DNA of 64,000 nucleotides, taken from the NCBI GenBank assembly GCA_035771175.1, contig CM069602.1, forward strand, positions 13,663,116 through 13,727,115. Reading direction: 5' to 3'. Each line of letters begins with the position of its first letter. The stretch's first letter is position 1. Positions 34,701 to 44,289 of this stretch are shown here, one piece after another. The position numbers were made by a program, and so were the translations under genes. The DNA is from Paratinospora sagittata (Eukaryota; Streptophyta; Magnoliopsida; Ranunculales; Menispermaceae). The notes under the pieces were generated by a model. It was given only the letters and a program-made list of their open reading frames with translations. It ran no database searches and was not told where the DNA came from.

Positions 34701-37700
34701 GGAATTGTGCTTAATTATCTGTAGTGGATGGTGATTTTATATCTTATCACTCAATGTCTTCTTTTGAAAGGTGTCCTAATCAACTTGTTTTCTATTTTGC
34801 AGTTCTTCACCACCAAACCTTATGCATGTGAGCCTTCTGATGTTCCTCAATATTCTCCAAGCAAGGAGATGGATGCCAAATTATGTGAGGAAAGAACTAG
34901 AAGGTTGTGGATGGCTAGATTTAGTAATTTACATTCTGTAACCTTGAATATGGTGTTATGCTTGAGAGTTGGATTTGTTGAATCTAATTTTTGTTTGTCA
35001 AAGAATGTAAACCAAACATAAGGAAGTCAGGTTTTAAATTATATTAACCAAACGTAGCATATCCATACTACCATATAGAACTTTTTTTTGAGAAGAAACA
35101 AAATAAACATATATTAAATAAATAAGAAGAAGAATTTGTGGTGGAAGAGTACCGAAGGAACTCAACACCAAAAACCACACTGCCACTCACAATAAACTTT
35201 GCCAATTCCTAAACCATCATAAACGCTATACCCTCCCCTCAAACTAGAACAACCAATCCCAGAGGTAGCTACAAGCTTAGACGATTCCCAAACAACAAAA
35301 GACTCCTTGGACGTATTGTCGAAAACTCTAGCGTTCCTCTCATTCCATATGGACTAGGCAACCTCTAGAGAAACAACTTTACATATATCCTTGAGCCCCC
35401 AAGAAAGCCAAACCCCATCTTGGAAATGAAAGAAATCTTAAAAAACCTGGGGAGAAGTGAATGAACCTAACATCAAGTTCTCCCAAAACCTCCAAACCTC
35501 TTTAGCAAAGATGCAACCAAAGAACAAGTGATCAATTGATTCTCCATCTTGATAACATAAGGAACAACAATGAAGGGAAATCATGTGTTGAGACGTCCTT
35601 GCCTGTAACAAATCAATGTTACAAGTACGCCTATGTGCAAGTAACCAACCAAACACCTTAACCTTGGACGGAACCTGAGCTTTCCAAACAAAGGGAGTGA
35701 AAGGGAAAGTCCGATAGGGGAGGGATATTAATTAAACGGTCAAAGAAAGACTTACAAAAGGAAGTACAACTCAGATCGAGAGTCCAAACAAAGCGATCAT
35801 CGCGAGTACTAGAAAACCTAAGATAAGAGATCCTAGAAAGCAATGCACCAATTTCGGCAAACTCCCTATTGGTTAGATTGCGAGAGAAATGAAAATTCCA
35901 ATTAGGTTCAGAGGAATCATCGTTATCTCTCAAAAAAAGGAACAAGTTGATGGGAGAATTATGGAGAGAAGACAAGCGATATAAGGAAGGTAAGGAAAGG
36001 GTGAGGGTTGGTTCTCCACACCAATTATCTTCCCAGGACCAGATAAGGTGGCCATTACCTACTTTGGAAGAAATAAAATATGCAAACTCAAAATGGATGG
36101 AAGAAATGAACTTCCATGGACAACGAAAAGTGACCCTAGAAGCATCCCCAATAGTCCTGCATGAATTTGAAATGTCGTACCAACTTTTAATAATGTGAGC
36201 CCCAAGAGCGTCTTGCTCATTAGTGAACCTTCACAGCCACTTAGTCCCCAACTAAACTTAGGTTAAAAATTCAATTTGGTTTAATACACTTGAAATTTGA
36301 AATAGTTTGGTTGTAATTTTCTAATTCAATTCAAATGACATTTCTACTCAAACTCCTAATTCAATTTAAACTTCATTATATAGAAACTTTCTAATCCTCT
36401 TCAAATTGTAAGTTTCTATTTTATGCACAATTAGTTCTTAGGCTTCATTTTCTTTTTATATAATGTTGCAACCTTTGATAATGTGCAAGTAAGTCTTCAA
36501 ATTAAGCTAAATTGTCTAAACCCAATTCTAAAGTTTACGTACCAGAGGTTTTACCAAACTTTGGGCTTATTGTTAAGTTTCTTCAATAATTATTTGTGAT
36601 TTTCTATAATTTTATAAAGTTTAGTCCTTAGGCTAAATTGACTAGATGAATCCAAATCTGGTCCCCATTTTCAGTTTCAGGTTCTAATTTCCTATTTTTA
36701 TGTGTTGGTATCTCATATTTGTCTTAAATGTTTCCAGATTGTTCCATAACTTTTGTTCAATGCTTTGAATGTCCTTCCTCACTCAAATTGACCTTAATTA
36801 TGCTTAGGTTTGTCTGTCTTAGGTAGTCAACTTGACAAAGCCTTTTTCCAACTACATGAGATTGATTACATGAATCCATTTCCTCCACTCCGCCTTATCA
36901 AGGGCTAAGTTCACATCTATACTACAAGTAGTTATATCTTTCATAATTATCCTAGGTCTTTCTCTACCTCTATTTTTACCATGGATTGTTAATCGGTCAC
37001 TCTTCTTAATTGGTGCATCCAAAGGTCTTCAATGTATGCGTCTAGATTACCTTAATCAGTTTTCAGATGTAAAATGATGAATATACCCTTAATAGGGAGA
37101 TTACAAAACTTCTTAAAAATATGGGTGTCACACTCTTTTCCTCTCCACGCACATCTATTAAAATAGGGGTATTACACTCTTATCTATTTATATGACCTAT
37201 CTATCTATCTATCTATATATATAATTTCATGTTGTCTAGTTTAGTGAGAGTTCAAACTTCAAACATAAGGGTCAACTCACTTCTTCTTCTTTTTTTCTGC
37301 TAATAGGGAATCTAAATTTAAGATATTTGATCTGTTTTAGTTCATATGAACTTGATAAAAACTGAAGCAATCTAAAAGTGTTTGACAAATTGGAACTTAA
37401 GCCGACTGTTTTGGTCTTGCCCTTGGGAAAAAAGAAAAAACTAGGACTTTTCTCCTAGAAGTCCTATTAACATATCTAGAAATATTTGTACCAGCAGATT
37501 TCCACCATGACACACATATTGTGTCATTGCTTGTTGCCTTGCTTATTTTGTCTAGATGTGATCCAAGCTGGTTCAAGTGCCTGAAGAGCATACTAACTGA
37601 AGCAAATACAATCGCCTTAATAAGGTAGTTCTCACACCCAAATCCCATGTCTGTTTTTAATGCAGTGAGCTTATATTTACTTCTTTGCTCATCTTCCAAA

Positions 37701-40700
37701 ACATAAAAACTGATTGTTAATCCAAAACCAGAATTTTTGGAGGACTAGTGATGCTTTGACTTAAGGTGGTGTGTCTTCTCATTCATGCACATTATCTGAT
37801 ACAATGGTCTTTCCCGCTGCACTTTGAGTTTTTTCTATAGGTTCTGTAACCCATTTGTCGCATTTTCTTTTTTGTCCTGTAACCCTAATCTTCATCATTA
37901 TGTAGGCTTCAAACTGCTTCTCACATTGGGAATGATGGTGTGAAGAAAAACAGGACACGTGATCGAGATCGAAGGGCAATTCCTGCTCCAAAAGCCAGTA
38001 TTGAGCTTCAAGCTGAACAGACATATAATAGACAGGTTATAGTTTCCTTCACCCTACTTAAATGTATATTTAGTATTCCATACAACTAAAAGAAATGCAA
38101 AATGGGTGAGTTATTTGGTAATGGATGGTAGGAATTTCTAAAAACATTTTTATACCATTGTTACCTGCACTATGGACAGATTTAAAGCATCATGTGTAAG
38201 AATATGTGCTTGGCTACTAGTGGCATGGATGAAAATGGCTACATAGTTGAGTGGGGTTGCATGAGTTGGCTTTCCTTGCCATGTAAAATTGCTGGAATGT
38301 GTGTCCTTGTTGAAATGAATGCATGCTTGTTTAGTGCCTGTGAACAACGTTGACAGCTTGTTGCATACCATGTTCATTAAAAGCTTTTCTCCTAGAAGAT
38401 AAGGACAGGTTTGTCCAGCCTCTAGAAAATACTATTTTGTTGAGCTATGGCCAACTCCTTACTCAACTCAAGGCTCATCATAGTGGATATAATTTGTGTG
38501 AGTTCCCAAGTTTGGATTGCTGGACATGTTATTTTATTTTATTGGGTTGATTTTGCCCATCATTGGGCTTGGTTTGCCTTATAGGTGTATTTAAGGCATT
38601 TTCATTTTTTATGTTTAAAAAGCTTTTCATTTTTTATGTAATCGTAGCAAGCTTTTCTATTGATCCTAATGAAGAGGTTTCCTTCTTCTAGCATTAGACT
38701 TAATTGTATAAGAGCCTTGGAGCATTAAAAAGGGTTTCTTTTGGCCCGTATATGCATCTAGGCATTTCCCCATATAGTTGCGAAAAGGCTCGAGCTGAAT
38801 ATATGCATCTAGGTATTTGTTTCCGATTTTTTTTTTCTGCATCTTTTGCAATCAGTCCTATGCATTGTTTTAAAAGCATATGAGGCATACGCCTCAAGGC
38901 GAGGCACTCTAAAAAATCCTCGAGGCTTAAGCCTCAATGTCATATTGTGAGGTTTACGCCTCACAGTGTTGGAGGCACATGCCTCAAGGCTTAAGCCTCG
39001 AGGTGCACTGAGGCTTAAGCCTCAAATTTTTCATGTAAAAACTTAATTTCTTTTTGAAAAAAATTCAAAATAAATTTATATTTATGGCTTTTATATTATT
39101 ATTACCAATAATTTTAGTTGTTAAGAATTAATTCTCTTTCATTTGAAATAAACTAAAGCATGTACTCTAAATGGGCCAAGGCCATCTTTGAAAAGGCCTC
39201 CTTCTAATGATATATCTTTGTGTTTGTTAACAATAGTCCAAATACTAACCTAACAATATAAAGAAAGTATTCTAATTGCAATTTGTATTAACTAATAAAT
39301 TTGGAGAAATGACAAAGACCTAATATTTTTACAATATATTTGCTAACTTTCTACTTGTTCATGATTTTAATAACTTAAAACTTAAAATATGGAAAACTTA
39401 GCATATGGGCTCATGTAGTTCTTAAAGGTGTTAATGACAATTAAGATAATTAATATATTAAGAGAAATCACTCAAGTATTTTACACATAAATAAATCTAG
39501 CTTACATTTTTGTTTATTTTAGTTGTTTTTTCTTTTATTATTGACAGTTGTAATTTTTTAGATTTTTTAAAAGTTTTTATTAATTTGTTTCATGTATTTT
39601 CTTAAAAAATGTGAGGCTTATGCCTCAGCGCTTGAGGCTTACGACTCCCTCATGAATGCAAACTGCCTCAATTATGCCTCACACTTTTTTAAACCTTAGT
39701 CCTATGTATATATTTTGCAATCTGGTTTTGAAAGCCCCGCACACAGAAATCAATTCAGATTTAATCTGGATTTGATTTTCTACATATTTGCATTGCAACC
39801 AGACCTCTGTTTGCTGCAATCTGATTTCTGTAATTTTCTCTCCACTCTTTGTTCAGAAATAAATTCTATACTTTTTTCATTGCATTTTGATCCTGTATAT
39901 GCTTGCAATTTGCTTTCTGGATCCATGGATTTCTTATTTCTATTAGAGTAATTATATATTATTAGAGGTAGTATAGTAATTTATTTGTTAATATAGCTAT
40001 ATATGTATTTCTTTTCTCTAAATTCTCATTCTTTTCGGAGTTATCAATAGAAACCCTAGCATTCTAGCACTCTTCTGTTCTCTTTTTGCATTATTACAAG
40101 TTCCACACTGATTATATGTTCAGTCAAATGGCTAGAGAACTTCAATTCGTTTAGGTATGGTTTTCTGCACTTTGATTTTGCTACTTTTTTCTCAATCTTT
40201 GCGCAGGGTGCATTTGGAAGCCTTTGCACGATCTTTCAAAGTTTGTGCATAGCTCTTTGCCTTAAATCTTTGTACAGTATATTATTTGTATACTGTGCAC
40301 CTGTTGGAATTCATGTTCTTTGAATGCATTGATTGTAGTTTTAGTGGGAGGAGATTTAGAGGGAGAGATAGTGAAGATTGAAAGTTGAGGTACCGAGTGA
40401 AATTTAGGTATTTGGTGCATTATATGCATATGCAATGGAGAAACAATTTATCAAATGTCCATTCACTATGTTAACCCTTGTTACCCCTCATTTATTTTTG
40501 CTTGGCCGTTGCTTTTATTCTTCCATTTTTTTAAATTGATTTAACAGTTCACCAGTGGCTTCTATCATGCTTTATATCTCTGTTTTTCTTGTTTAATATT
40601 TTCTCCACATGAACTCAGCATAAGTTCTAACTTCTAAGTTTTTCTACATTCTCTCCCTAATTTTCCATTATATGAAGTTCCATTTATCTCATACTTTATT

Positions 40701-41209
40701 TAATTTTTTCTATGAAAGTGATGAGCAAGTAGATGTAGCCCAAATTAATCATAATACTCTTTGACTCATGTACCATTTCCATTTATGAACTCTTTGCTGC
40801 ATTGGAAAATAATTATCAGGTTGTAAAACAAATCTTATGCACCCATTTTTGTATGGGTGGCCATGGTCATGTTGGTCACATTCTGAAATTAAATTTCTTT
40901 CATTTTGCAACTAAACCAAATGTTGACATATTAAATAGATGATCACAAGATTGAGCCTCATCAATTTGGTTTCGTTTGGTTCATTTTCTAGAAAGATTGG
41001 TTGAAATTTTACAAATATGTAAACTAATATTACTTTGTTTTATCAAACAGAGACAGCCTACTATTAAATCTGAAGATGCAAAAGGCAAAGGTGTTTCGTT
41101 TCCTCGGAAGGATCATCAAATGGATGTTGGAGATTCCAGTTCCTCCTTATTAGACCCTGAGCTTATTGAAACATGTTATTATCATCCCTCTGTTTTCACT
41201 AACCGTTAA
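13797..41209 (+). CDS. CDK-like serine/threonine protein kinase (IBS1/At1g54610-type), 7 exons
   Basis: Exons: 13797-14252, 19224-19508, 19590-19907, 24122-24343, 34803-34903, 37906-38035, 41051-41209; 556 residues. All junctions keep frame, and every intron is GT-AG except the first, which starts GC. The product should phosphorylate Ser/Thr. Residues 1-117 are an acidic, Ser-rich arm; [14 protein letters not shown] at about 122 marks the plant CDK-like subfamily. Kinase parts: glycine loop IGQGIYSNV (153-161), ATP lysine in VALKK (176), PSTAIRE-like helix with AREI, HRDIK (269-273), DFG (289-291), RPPE (314-317). Oddities: DFG is followed by Ser where this family has Leu; [10 protein letters not shown] lacks two residues usual in KLPHATIFKPQ; no N-terminal MGC myristoylation motif; the tail ends after 52 residues of exon 7, shorter than I expect. 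RRAIPAP in exon 6 is the familiar post-kinase motif. Family is secure; exact orthologue and activity are not. Confidence 0.9.
14867..15032 (+). mobile_element. Au-like SINE in kinase intron 1
   Basis: The sequence runs GGCCCTAGGGCAATG, TAAGAGTTGTTG, a box-B-like GGTTTGAGTCG (14919-14929), then GTACAATAGACC and CCTTCTCCGGGACTCCGCG, the order seen in tRNA-derived plant Au SINEs. A 10-bp near-duplication flanks it (ATATTTTATT at 14857, ATATTTTGTT at 15033). It lies in the sense direction of the host gene. Confidence 0.78.
15460..15830. mobile_element. TIR element (MITE), 371 bp
   Basis: The first and last 23 bp are inverted copies with two mismatches. The left end begins CTGTGTTTGGTATCCAATTT; the right end, reversed, begins CTGCGTTTGGAATCCAATTT. 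The interior is A/T-rich without coding potential. No convincing TSD, so the superfamily is left open (hAT-type MITEs often end in GTGTTTGG). Confidence 0.65.
22680..22800 (-). mobile_element. RTE-type LINE 3'-end remnant
   Basis: The plus strand reads CACAACAAAGCCTTTTCCC, AATTACATTGGATTGGC and TATGTGAAT. This is the complement of the 3' end common to plant RTE LINEs (a GTTGTTG tail preceded by the GATCGGCTACATGAATC phrase). It is short and non-coding, and antisense to the kinase. Confidence 0.6.
22906..23249. mobile_element. 344-bp MITE with CCGGACTC-type TIRs
   Basis: The left end CTATCTTATCCGGACTC and the reversed right end CTATGTTACCCGGACTC match at 15 of 17 positions. A perfect 8-bp duplication GTGTAAAG flanks it (22898-22905, 23250-23257); a ninth base would mismatch. 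Internal sub-terminal motifs GTGTCGGA...ACGGGTAC also occur in inverted order. The ends resemble a MITE family widespread in eudicots. Confidence 0.8.
24656..24911 (+). repeat. 5' LTR of intronic copia
   Basis: Starts TGTTG and ends CAACA; contains a TATATATATGG TATA-like motif about 130 bp in. It is followed without gap by the PBS. Confidence 0.93.
24912..25601 (+). other. Copia leader, GC-rich TCATCG repeats
   Basis: A leader of about 690 nt between PBS and gag ATG (25602). Compared with the rest of the window it is GC- and CpG-rich. It is built from many TCATCG/CCGTCG-like hexamers (clear runs at about 25276-25303 and 25480-25520). Ser/His-rich ORFs here are readings of this repeat, not genes. 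Confidence 0.7.
25602..26768 (+). pseudogene. Copia gag with internal duplication
   Basis: The ATG at 25602 opens a Gag frame that is interrupted by a TAG at 25677-25679 just before [15 protein letters not shown], the usual start of the copia UBN2/retrotran_gag region. A 279-bp segment is then repeated in frame. The second copy ends with another TAG (26205-26207). The remainder (26238-26768) carries the C-terminal Gag and a CCHC knuckle [14 protein letters not shown]. Gag would normally form the virus-like particle. The two stops and the duplication rule out a normal product. Confidence 0.88.
25722..26279 (+). repeat. 279-bp in-frame tandem duplication within gag
   Basis: Units 25722-26000 and 26001-26279 both begin CAGCTGGTGCGAAC and end AAACAAGGC. 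They differ at about ten positions. The period is exactly 93 codons, so the frame is kept. Divergence similar to that of the LTRs suggests the duplication is old, perhaps predating or close to insertion. Confidence 0.93.
26790..28756 (+). pseudogene. Copia protease and integrase, disabled
   Basis: The protease is recognised by [10 protein letters not shown], where family members have D-S-G-A; the Ser of the active-site triplet is Phe here. GAG-pre-integrase follows ([10 protein letters not shown], then [11 protein letters not shown]), with a stop at 27368-27370. The integrase core shows HSDIWGP and [10 protein letters not shown]. The second catalytic Asp, normally in a RSDNG-like motif, is replaced in [19 protein letters not shown] holds the Glu. 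A TGA near 27924 cuts the frame; [15 protein letters not shown] and a Pro/Glu-rich linker follow. Inactive on several counts. Confidence 0.88.
28930..30294 (+). CDS. Copia reverse transcriptase/RNase H, open frame
   Basis: An uninterrupted 454-codon frame contains the RT core ([33 protein letters not shown]), the catalytic [10 protein letters not shown], the thumb/connection region ([35 protein letters not shown]) and RNase H ([50 protein letters not shown]). The frame is actually open from about 28845; upstream of that a stop separates it from the integrase. It ends inside the 3' LTR. In RNase H the usual SDADWA-type word is DSYYVA, so that domain may be weak. Confidence 0.8.
   Translation: MDYQETFAPVAKMNTVRLLLSLAANYDWDLQQFDVKNAFLHGDLEEEIYMEVPSGFGTTNKVCKLKKALYRLKQSPRAWFGRFAKVMTNMGYRQSQGDHTLFIKHSTSGGVTTLLVYADDIIMTGNIEDERQNLKQCLTEEFEIKELGRLKYFLGIEVAHSKQGIFVSQQKYIIDLLKETGKLACKPMNTPIDLNHKLGEAEEVPSINKEMYQRLVGRLIYLSHTRPDIAYAVSVISQFMHNPKDIHLQAANCVLQYLKGTPGQGILFKRHTGVVLEAYTDSYYVASVVDRRSTTGYCTFLGRNLVTWRSKKQNVVARSSAEAEFRAMAQGVCELLWLQIILTDLKIQRDGSMRLYCDNKSAISIARNPVQHDRTKHIEIDRHFIKERLDSGLICTPYVSTNNQLADVLTKGLNNTAFQASVSKLGMVNLYSPACGGVLWRRTESMRFISFKEK
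30242..30502 (+). repeat. 3' LTR of intronic copia
   Basis: Preceded by the polypurine tract. It differs from the 5' LTR at about 16 sites and has an extra 5 bp near the end. Confidence 0.93.
30870..31036 (-). mobile_element. Au-like SINE in kinase intron 4
   Basis: The minus strand reads GAGCCTTAGCGCAATAGTAAG, then a box-B-like GGGTCCGAATCGTG, GTACAATAGACC and TGCATAGGCAGGAGCTT. This is the same order as the intron 1 SINE. The flanks GATAAAAAA and GATAAATAC suggest a partial TSD. Antisense to the kinase gene. Confidence 0.78.
32224..34512. mobile_element. Degenerate GAGGC-type TIR element, split by LINE
   Basis: Starts TGTTTTAAAAAGTGGGAGGC with further GAGGC/GCCTC words up to about 32320. 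The segment near 32780-32830 resembles, in reverse, an internal part of the 835-bp element in intron 6. The LINE at 32851-34408 is inserted in it. I could not define the right end or a TSD. Confidence 0.35.
32851..34408 (-). mobile_element. L1-like LINE, 5'-truncated, with 14-bp TSD
   Basis: Bounded by the perfect 14-bp TSD TAAAAGAATTGATT (32837-32850, 34409-34422), with the poly-A tail visible as plus poly-T at about 32849-32871. Minus-strand pieces in order are the post-RT region ([48 protein letters not shown]; 33961-34320), a broken middle (33621-33936), zf-RVT ([36 protein letters not shown]; 33170-33472) and the ORF2 C-terminus ([16 protein letters not shown]). RT and endonuclease are absent. 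Antisense to the kinase. Confidence 0.93.
34513..34672 (-). mobile_element. Au-like SINE just before kinase exon 5
   Basis: The minus strand reads GCCTCGGAATAGCAGTTGAGG, a decayed box B (CTGGTTTAAATTTGG), GGAAAGGCTACATACATCG and CCCCAGACCCCACCATG. It is a diverged relative of the other two SINEs. It ends about 130 bp upstream of exon 5. Confidence 0.7.
35081..36245 (-). mobile_element. L1-like LINE fragment in kinase intron 5
   Basis: Plus poly-T at 35081-35088 marks the tail. Minus-strand pieces are zf-RVT ([35 protein letters not shown]; 35438-35656), a middle segment (35658-35975), and the phrases [18 protein letters not shown] and [13 protein letters not shown] up to about 36242. It differs clearly from the intron 4 LINE, so it is an independent insertion. 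No TSD recognised. Confidence 0.8.
36838..37080 (-). mobile_element. RTE-type LINE remnant
   Basis: The plus strand has GACAAAGCCTTTTTCCAACTA, CATGAGATTGATTACATG, a CCTCTATTTTTACCATGG stretch and ATGCGTCTAGATTACCTTAA. These are the reverse of the C-terminal and 3' region of plant RTE LINEs. No open frame is left. Confidence 0.65.
37186..37224. repeat. (CTAT)n and (TA)n microsatellite
   Basis: ACCTATCTATCTATCTAT followed by a short TA run. Confidence 0.8.
38036..41050 (+). other. Kinase intron 6
   Basis: GT-AG intron of 3.0 kb in phase 0. It contains the 835-bp Mutator-like element. The sequence on both sides of that element (about 38.55-38.85 and 39.71-40.15 kb) has a TATTTAAGG-type TATA and other LTR-like traits, so an older LTR piece may underlie it; I could not find termini. 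Confidence 0.75.
38863..39697. mobile_element. Mutator-like non-autonomous element, 835 bp, 9-bp TSD
   Basis: A perfect 9-bp duplication AGTCCTATG flanks it (38854-38862, 39698-39706). The ends are imperfect inverted repeats: the left has TTGTTTTAAAAGCATATGAGGC and the reversed right has AAGGTTTAAAAAAGTGTGAGGC. Sub-terminal regions carry arrays of palindromic GAGGCTTAAGCCTC words. There is no transposase ORF. A 9-bp TSD is the Mutator signature; the family name is not known to me. Confidence 0.82.
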
Positions 41210-41800
41210 CCTGCAGCATTCAGGTGCCAGTGGAAAGCAATTACGGTTCATTAGAGGATCCCCTGAAGTTCATGTGCTCATTTCAAGCCATTGATCAAAG
41301 TTCCTTCGAATTGCTTCCATGGCAAGGTATGATGGATTGTGCTTGAGCTGACCTTTAGGCCATTCGCTGCCGTGGCTCATTATCACCCTTACGCTCTCAG
41401 AGACTGAGAGACTCAGACAAATGTCTTGAATAGATTAAAGATTCAAGACAGCCATTTCAATGTAAAAAGGTTGAAGAAGAAAGAGAGCTTATTATTCTGA
41501 AGATTGTGGATAAACTAATTGTACAGTATGTTGAACAGATTCTTCCTTGGCTTGTGAATCATTGAAAAGGCTCGAGTGCCGTTAGGTTGGTGCAAATCAA
41601 ATTAATTTTCATGGGAGGTACTGTTACATTTTGGTTTTCTTTACAAGTTGAACTACTAAACTGCATTCCCTTTATGGGCACATAGCAAACTTTATTTTAC
41701 CGCTCTTCAGTGGCAGTTAATGACATTTTGGAGTGTGAAAAGTGTAGCTAAAATTATCAACAAAAGAAGGGCGACAAGTCTTCTTGTTCCCATACCCCTA
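41210..41800 (+). other. Probable kinase 3' UTR and downstream flank
   Basis: Follows the TAA at 41207-41209. Less AT-rich than deeper intergenic DNA for about 400 bp, then an AT-rich tail. I could not fix a polyadenylation site. Whether coding sequence once continued here (the family tail is usually longer) is open. Confidence 0.4.
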
Positions 41801-43399
41801 TTTGTGTTGGCTTTTCCACCAATGTTAATGTTCAGAATTCCCTTTCATAGAGGGCTGTTATTTGAAGTCCACTAACCACTATCCTTACCCCTACAAAACT
41901 AAAATTTTTTATCTAAATAACCCTCGTGCCATTTGACCAAAATGAATTTAAGCCAAAATGACTTTACTCTTAAATGTTTTATATTTTCTCTACCACCTAT
42001 CTACTAAACTTATGATATTTTTGGAGTATTATGGCACAAGAATCATTTTTGGGTGACAACGTACATCGGTAAGTTTTTTATATTTATTTTACTGTTTTTT
42101 TTTTTAATTCAGGCACTCTCGTACAAAACACTTTGGTTTGGCCCTGTGTAGTCGAACTTATGCATTTGGTTCGAATGGGTTCGGTTGAACCTATAAGACT
42201 TGGCCAAACCTCTTTTTTTTTTTTTCAGAGTTTTCTTGCTCTACAATTAACTTGAAAATCTTTTTAATTATTTTGGTGATGTCTATAGACATCCCAACCT
42301 AATTTGGTTGGTAGGGTACTATTTTTTCATCGTTCTTATTATTTGGCTAACTTAGAAGTACACCAAATGATAGAAACGAGTGAAGAACTTGGAAAGTTTA
42401 AAACAAACATAAAAATATCTAAAAATGTTTTGAAATTAAAAATAGAATGGGAAAACTCTAAAAAAAAAAAAAAAGAGCAAAAAAAAGTGGTTCGGTCGGC
42501 TTTGGCCAAATCGATTCACTTGGTTCGTTCCTGTGTGGCCAAACCTATCACTGAAAAGCTCACAATTAAAACATAAATAAAGGGTGTTAAAACTGAAAAA
42601 AATGTTAAAATATGTATTTCTTATCAAATCAATAGATATTCAAATCTTTAGAAGACATGACGTTGGAGGTTTGGATTTTGGAGAGAAGAAGAGGACGGGA
42701 AGAAAGGCAATTTTGGAGCGGAGGTTAGGGTTTTGGGAAGAAAGACCTTAGGGTTTTGTGCTACTATTGTCTAGAACAATAAGACAAAAAAAAAAATCAC
42801 AATCGAACCTGTTACAGGGACTTGGAAGTTGGAAGGCCGCTAATGTAACTCGTGTTTTCATCCCAAGTACATTGAATCCTGAGTCCCCTTAAGCACTTTT
42901 GAATTCAAGATATGTAACCACTTCTACCATTCAAAGATAATAAAACATCCTTGGAAATTTCTGGTCAGATGTACCAAAGAATATACATATATATCTCCGT
43001 TATATATGACTAGAATACTTCAAATATTCATGGCGAGGCCCGTTTTGCCAAAGTTTTCGAAATTGCTCAGCAATTTTTTTTTTTGTTTTAAAAAGTTACT
43101 TTTATTATTAATAAAGGCAAAAGGATAAAATGACAATTTTAACTAGTTCAAAATTCGGACACATTATTCATGTTCAAACTTGGTTTACTTTTAAAATCAG
43201 GCTGCTTATTTTATTTTGTAATTGTAACATAATTTAGCCATTAAATTGATTTTACAAGAATTAATAAATTTATCTCCTTTTTTTACACTTGGAGTTTATA
43301 AAATATTTATATCAAATATTTATATCAAATATTTGGAATTAATATAATTAAATGCATATACAAATATCAACAACTTAATGATGGGAGAAATTAATATGC
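41801..43399. other. Intergenic, unassigned
   Basis: No gene. The words TTTGGCC, TTGGTTCG and GGCCAAACC recur at 42125-42210 and again at 42485-42545 around a poly-A tract, which may mark a degenerate element. Confidence 0.5.
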
Positions 43400-43407
43400 A
43401 TATTATG

Positions 43408-43648
43408 TAGAGGTGGCAATTTGACCCATTTACGCTGGTTCATCCCAATCAGGTCTATAAATATTCAAGTTGGGCCAACATTAAAAACCATGGTCCTAGC
43501 CGGATAAAAGAATATACGGGTCGAACTTTTGAACCTGGCCTTTGAATTAATAATGTAGTCAATTTTATGAAATATATTTTTAAATTAAATTAAGATTTTA
43601 AATATTAAAATATTTTTAATTTGATAAATAAAATAAAACATATAAATC

Positions 43649-43723
<75 letters not shown>

Positions 43724-44193
43724 ATTTTATCTGACACTATATACTTAGGAATTTATTGTTTTTTTAAAGAACATACTTGGAAAAATTGAATTGTAGAATA
43801 ATTAACCTATCTTGTCTTAGGTCCTAAGCTTGGATAATGGAATAGTAAAAAGGATACAGTATATAATACGAATATCATAGTTATATATATTATTTAAAAA
43901 AATTATTTAAACTAATTCAACTCAAGTTACCCAATAACGTTTTTTTTATTTTTTATACATACATATATGTGGGTATATGAAACTAAGTATTGGGCCTTTA
44001 GAGGGCCTTTTGGTCAACCCTTTGGATAGGTTCTTGGACCAAGCCAAATCTAGTTATATAAACCCAAACCTGCCCAATATATTTTTGGGTTGGGCAGGGC
44101 CAGCCCATTTAAAAGTAGGGCTCGGGTTTAAATCGAGTCATCTAAATTAGGTTGTGTCAGGCCCTTGGGCCTCGGGTCAAATTGTCACCCCTA
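43408..44193. mobile_element. hAT-type MITE, 786 bp, 8-bp TSD
   Basis: The left end TAGAGGTGGCAATTTGACCC and the reversed right end TAGGGGTGACAATTTGACCC are 20-bp TIRs with two mismatches. A perfect 8-bp TSD ATATTATG flanks it (43400-43407, 44194-44201), as expected for hAT. The interior has inverted GGGTC/GGCCC-rich arms around a long TA microsatellite. No transposase. Confidence 0.9.
43655..43721. repeat. (TA)n microsatellite, about 66 bp
   Basis: Uninterrupted TA dinucleotides inside the hAT-type MITE, likely the loop of its inverted-arm structure. Confidence 0.93.
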
Positions 44194-44289
44194 ATATTAT
44201 GAACAATTTTTCTATTTTTGATTATTATTCTAAACTAATAAAGATATGTTTTTCTCTCTTAATTTTCTTCCACATGTGCAAAACATACT

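Larger units (their letters stand above)
24344..34802 (+). other. Kinase intron 4, 10.5 kb, element-filled
   Basis: GT-AG intron between exons ending ALRGE and beginning [12 protein letters not shown]. Its length comes from a 5.85-kb sense copia element (24656-30502), an antisense LINE (32851-34408) placed inside a degenerate GAGGC-type element, and two antisense Au-like SINEs. About 31.04-32.22 kb is unassigned. That part includes a pyrimidine tract (about 31490-31570) and the phrase TTTGGTAGAAATTTTAGGGG twice (about 31585 and 31672). Confidence 0.82.
34904..37905 (+). other. Kinase intron 5
   Basis: The donor AG|GTTGTG and acceptor TATGTAG|GCTTC join in phase 2 and rebuild an Arg codon in the conserved RRL stretch. 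The 3.0-kb intron contains an antisense LINE and an RTE remnant. Between 36.25 and 36.83 kb and after 37.2 kb I see only AT-rich sequence. Confidence 0.8.
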
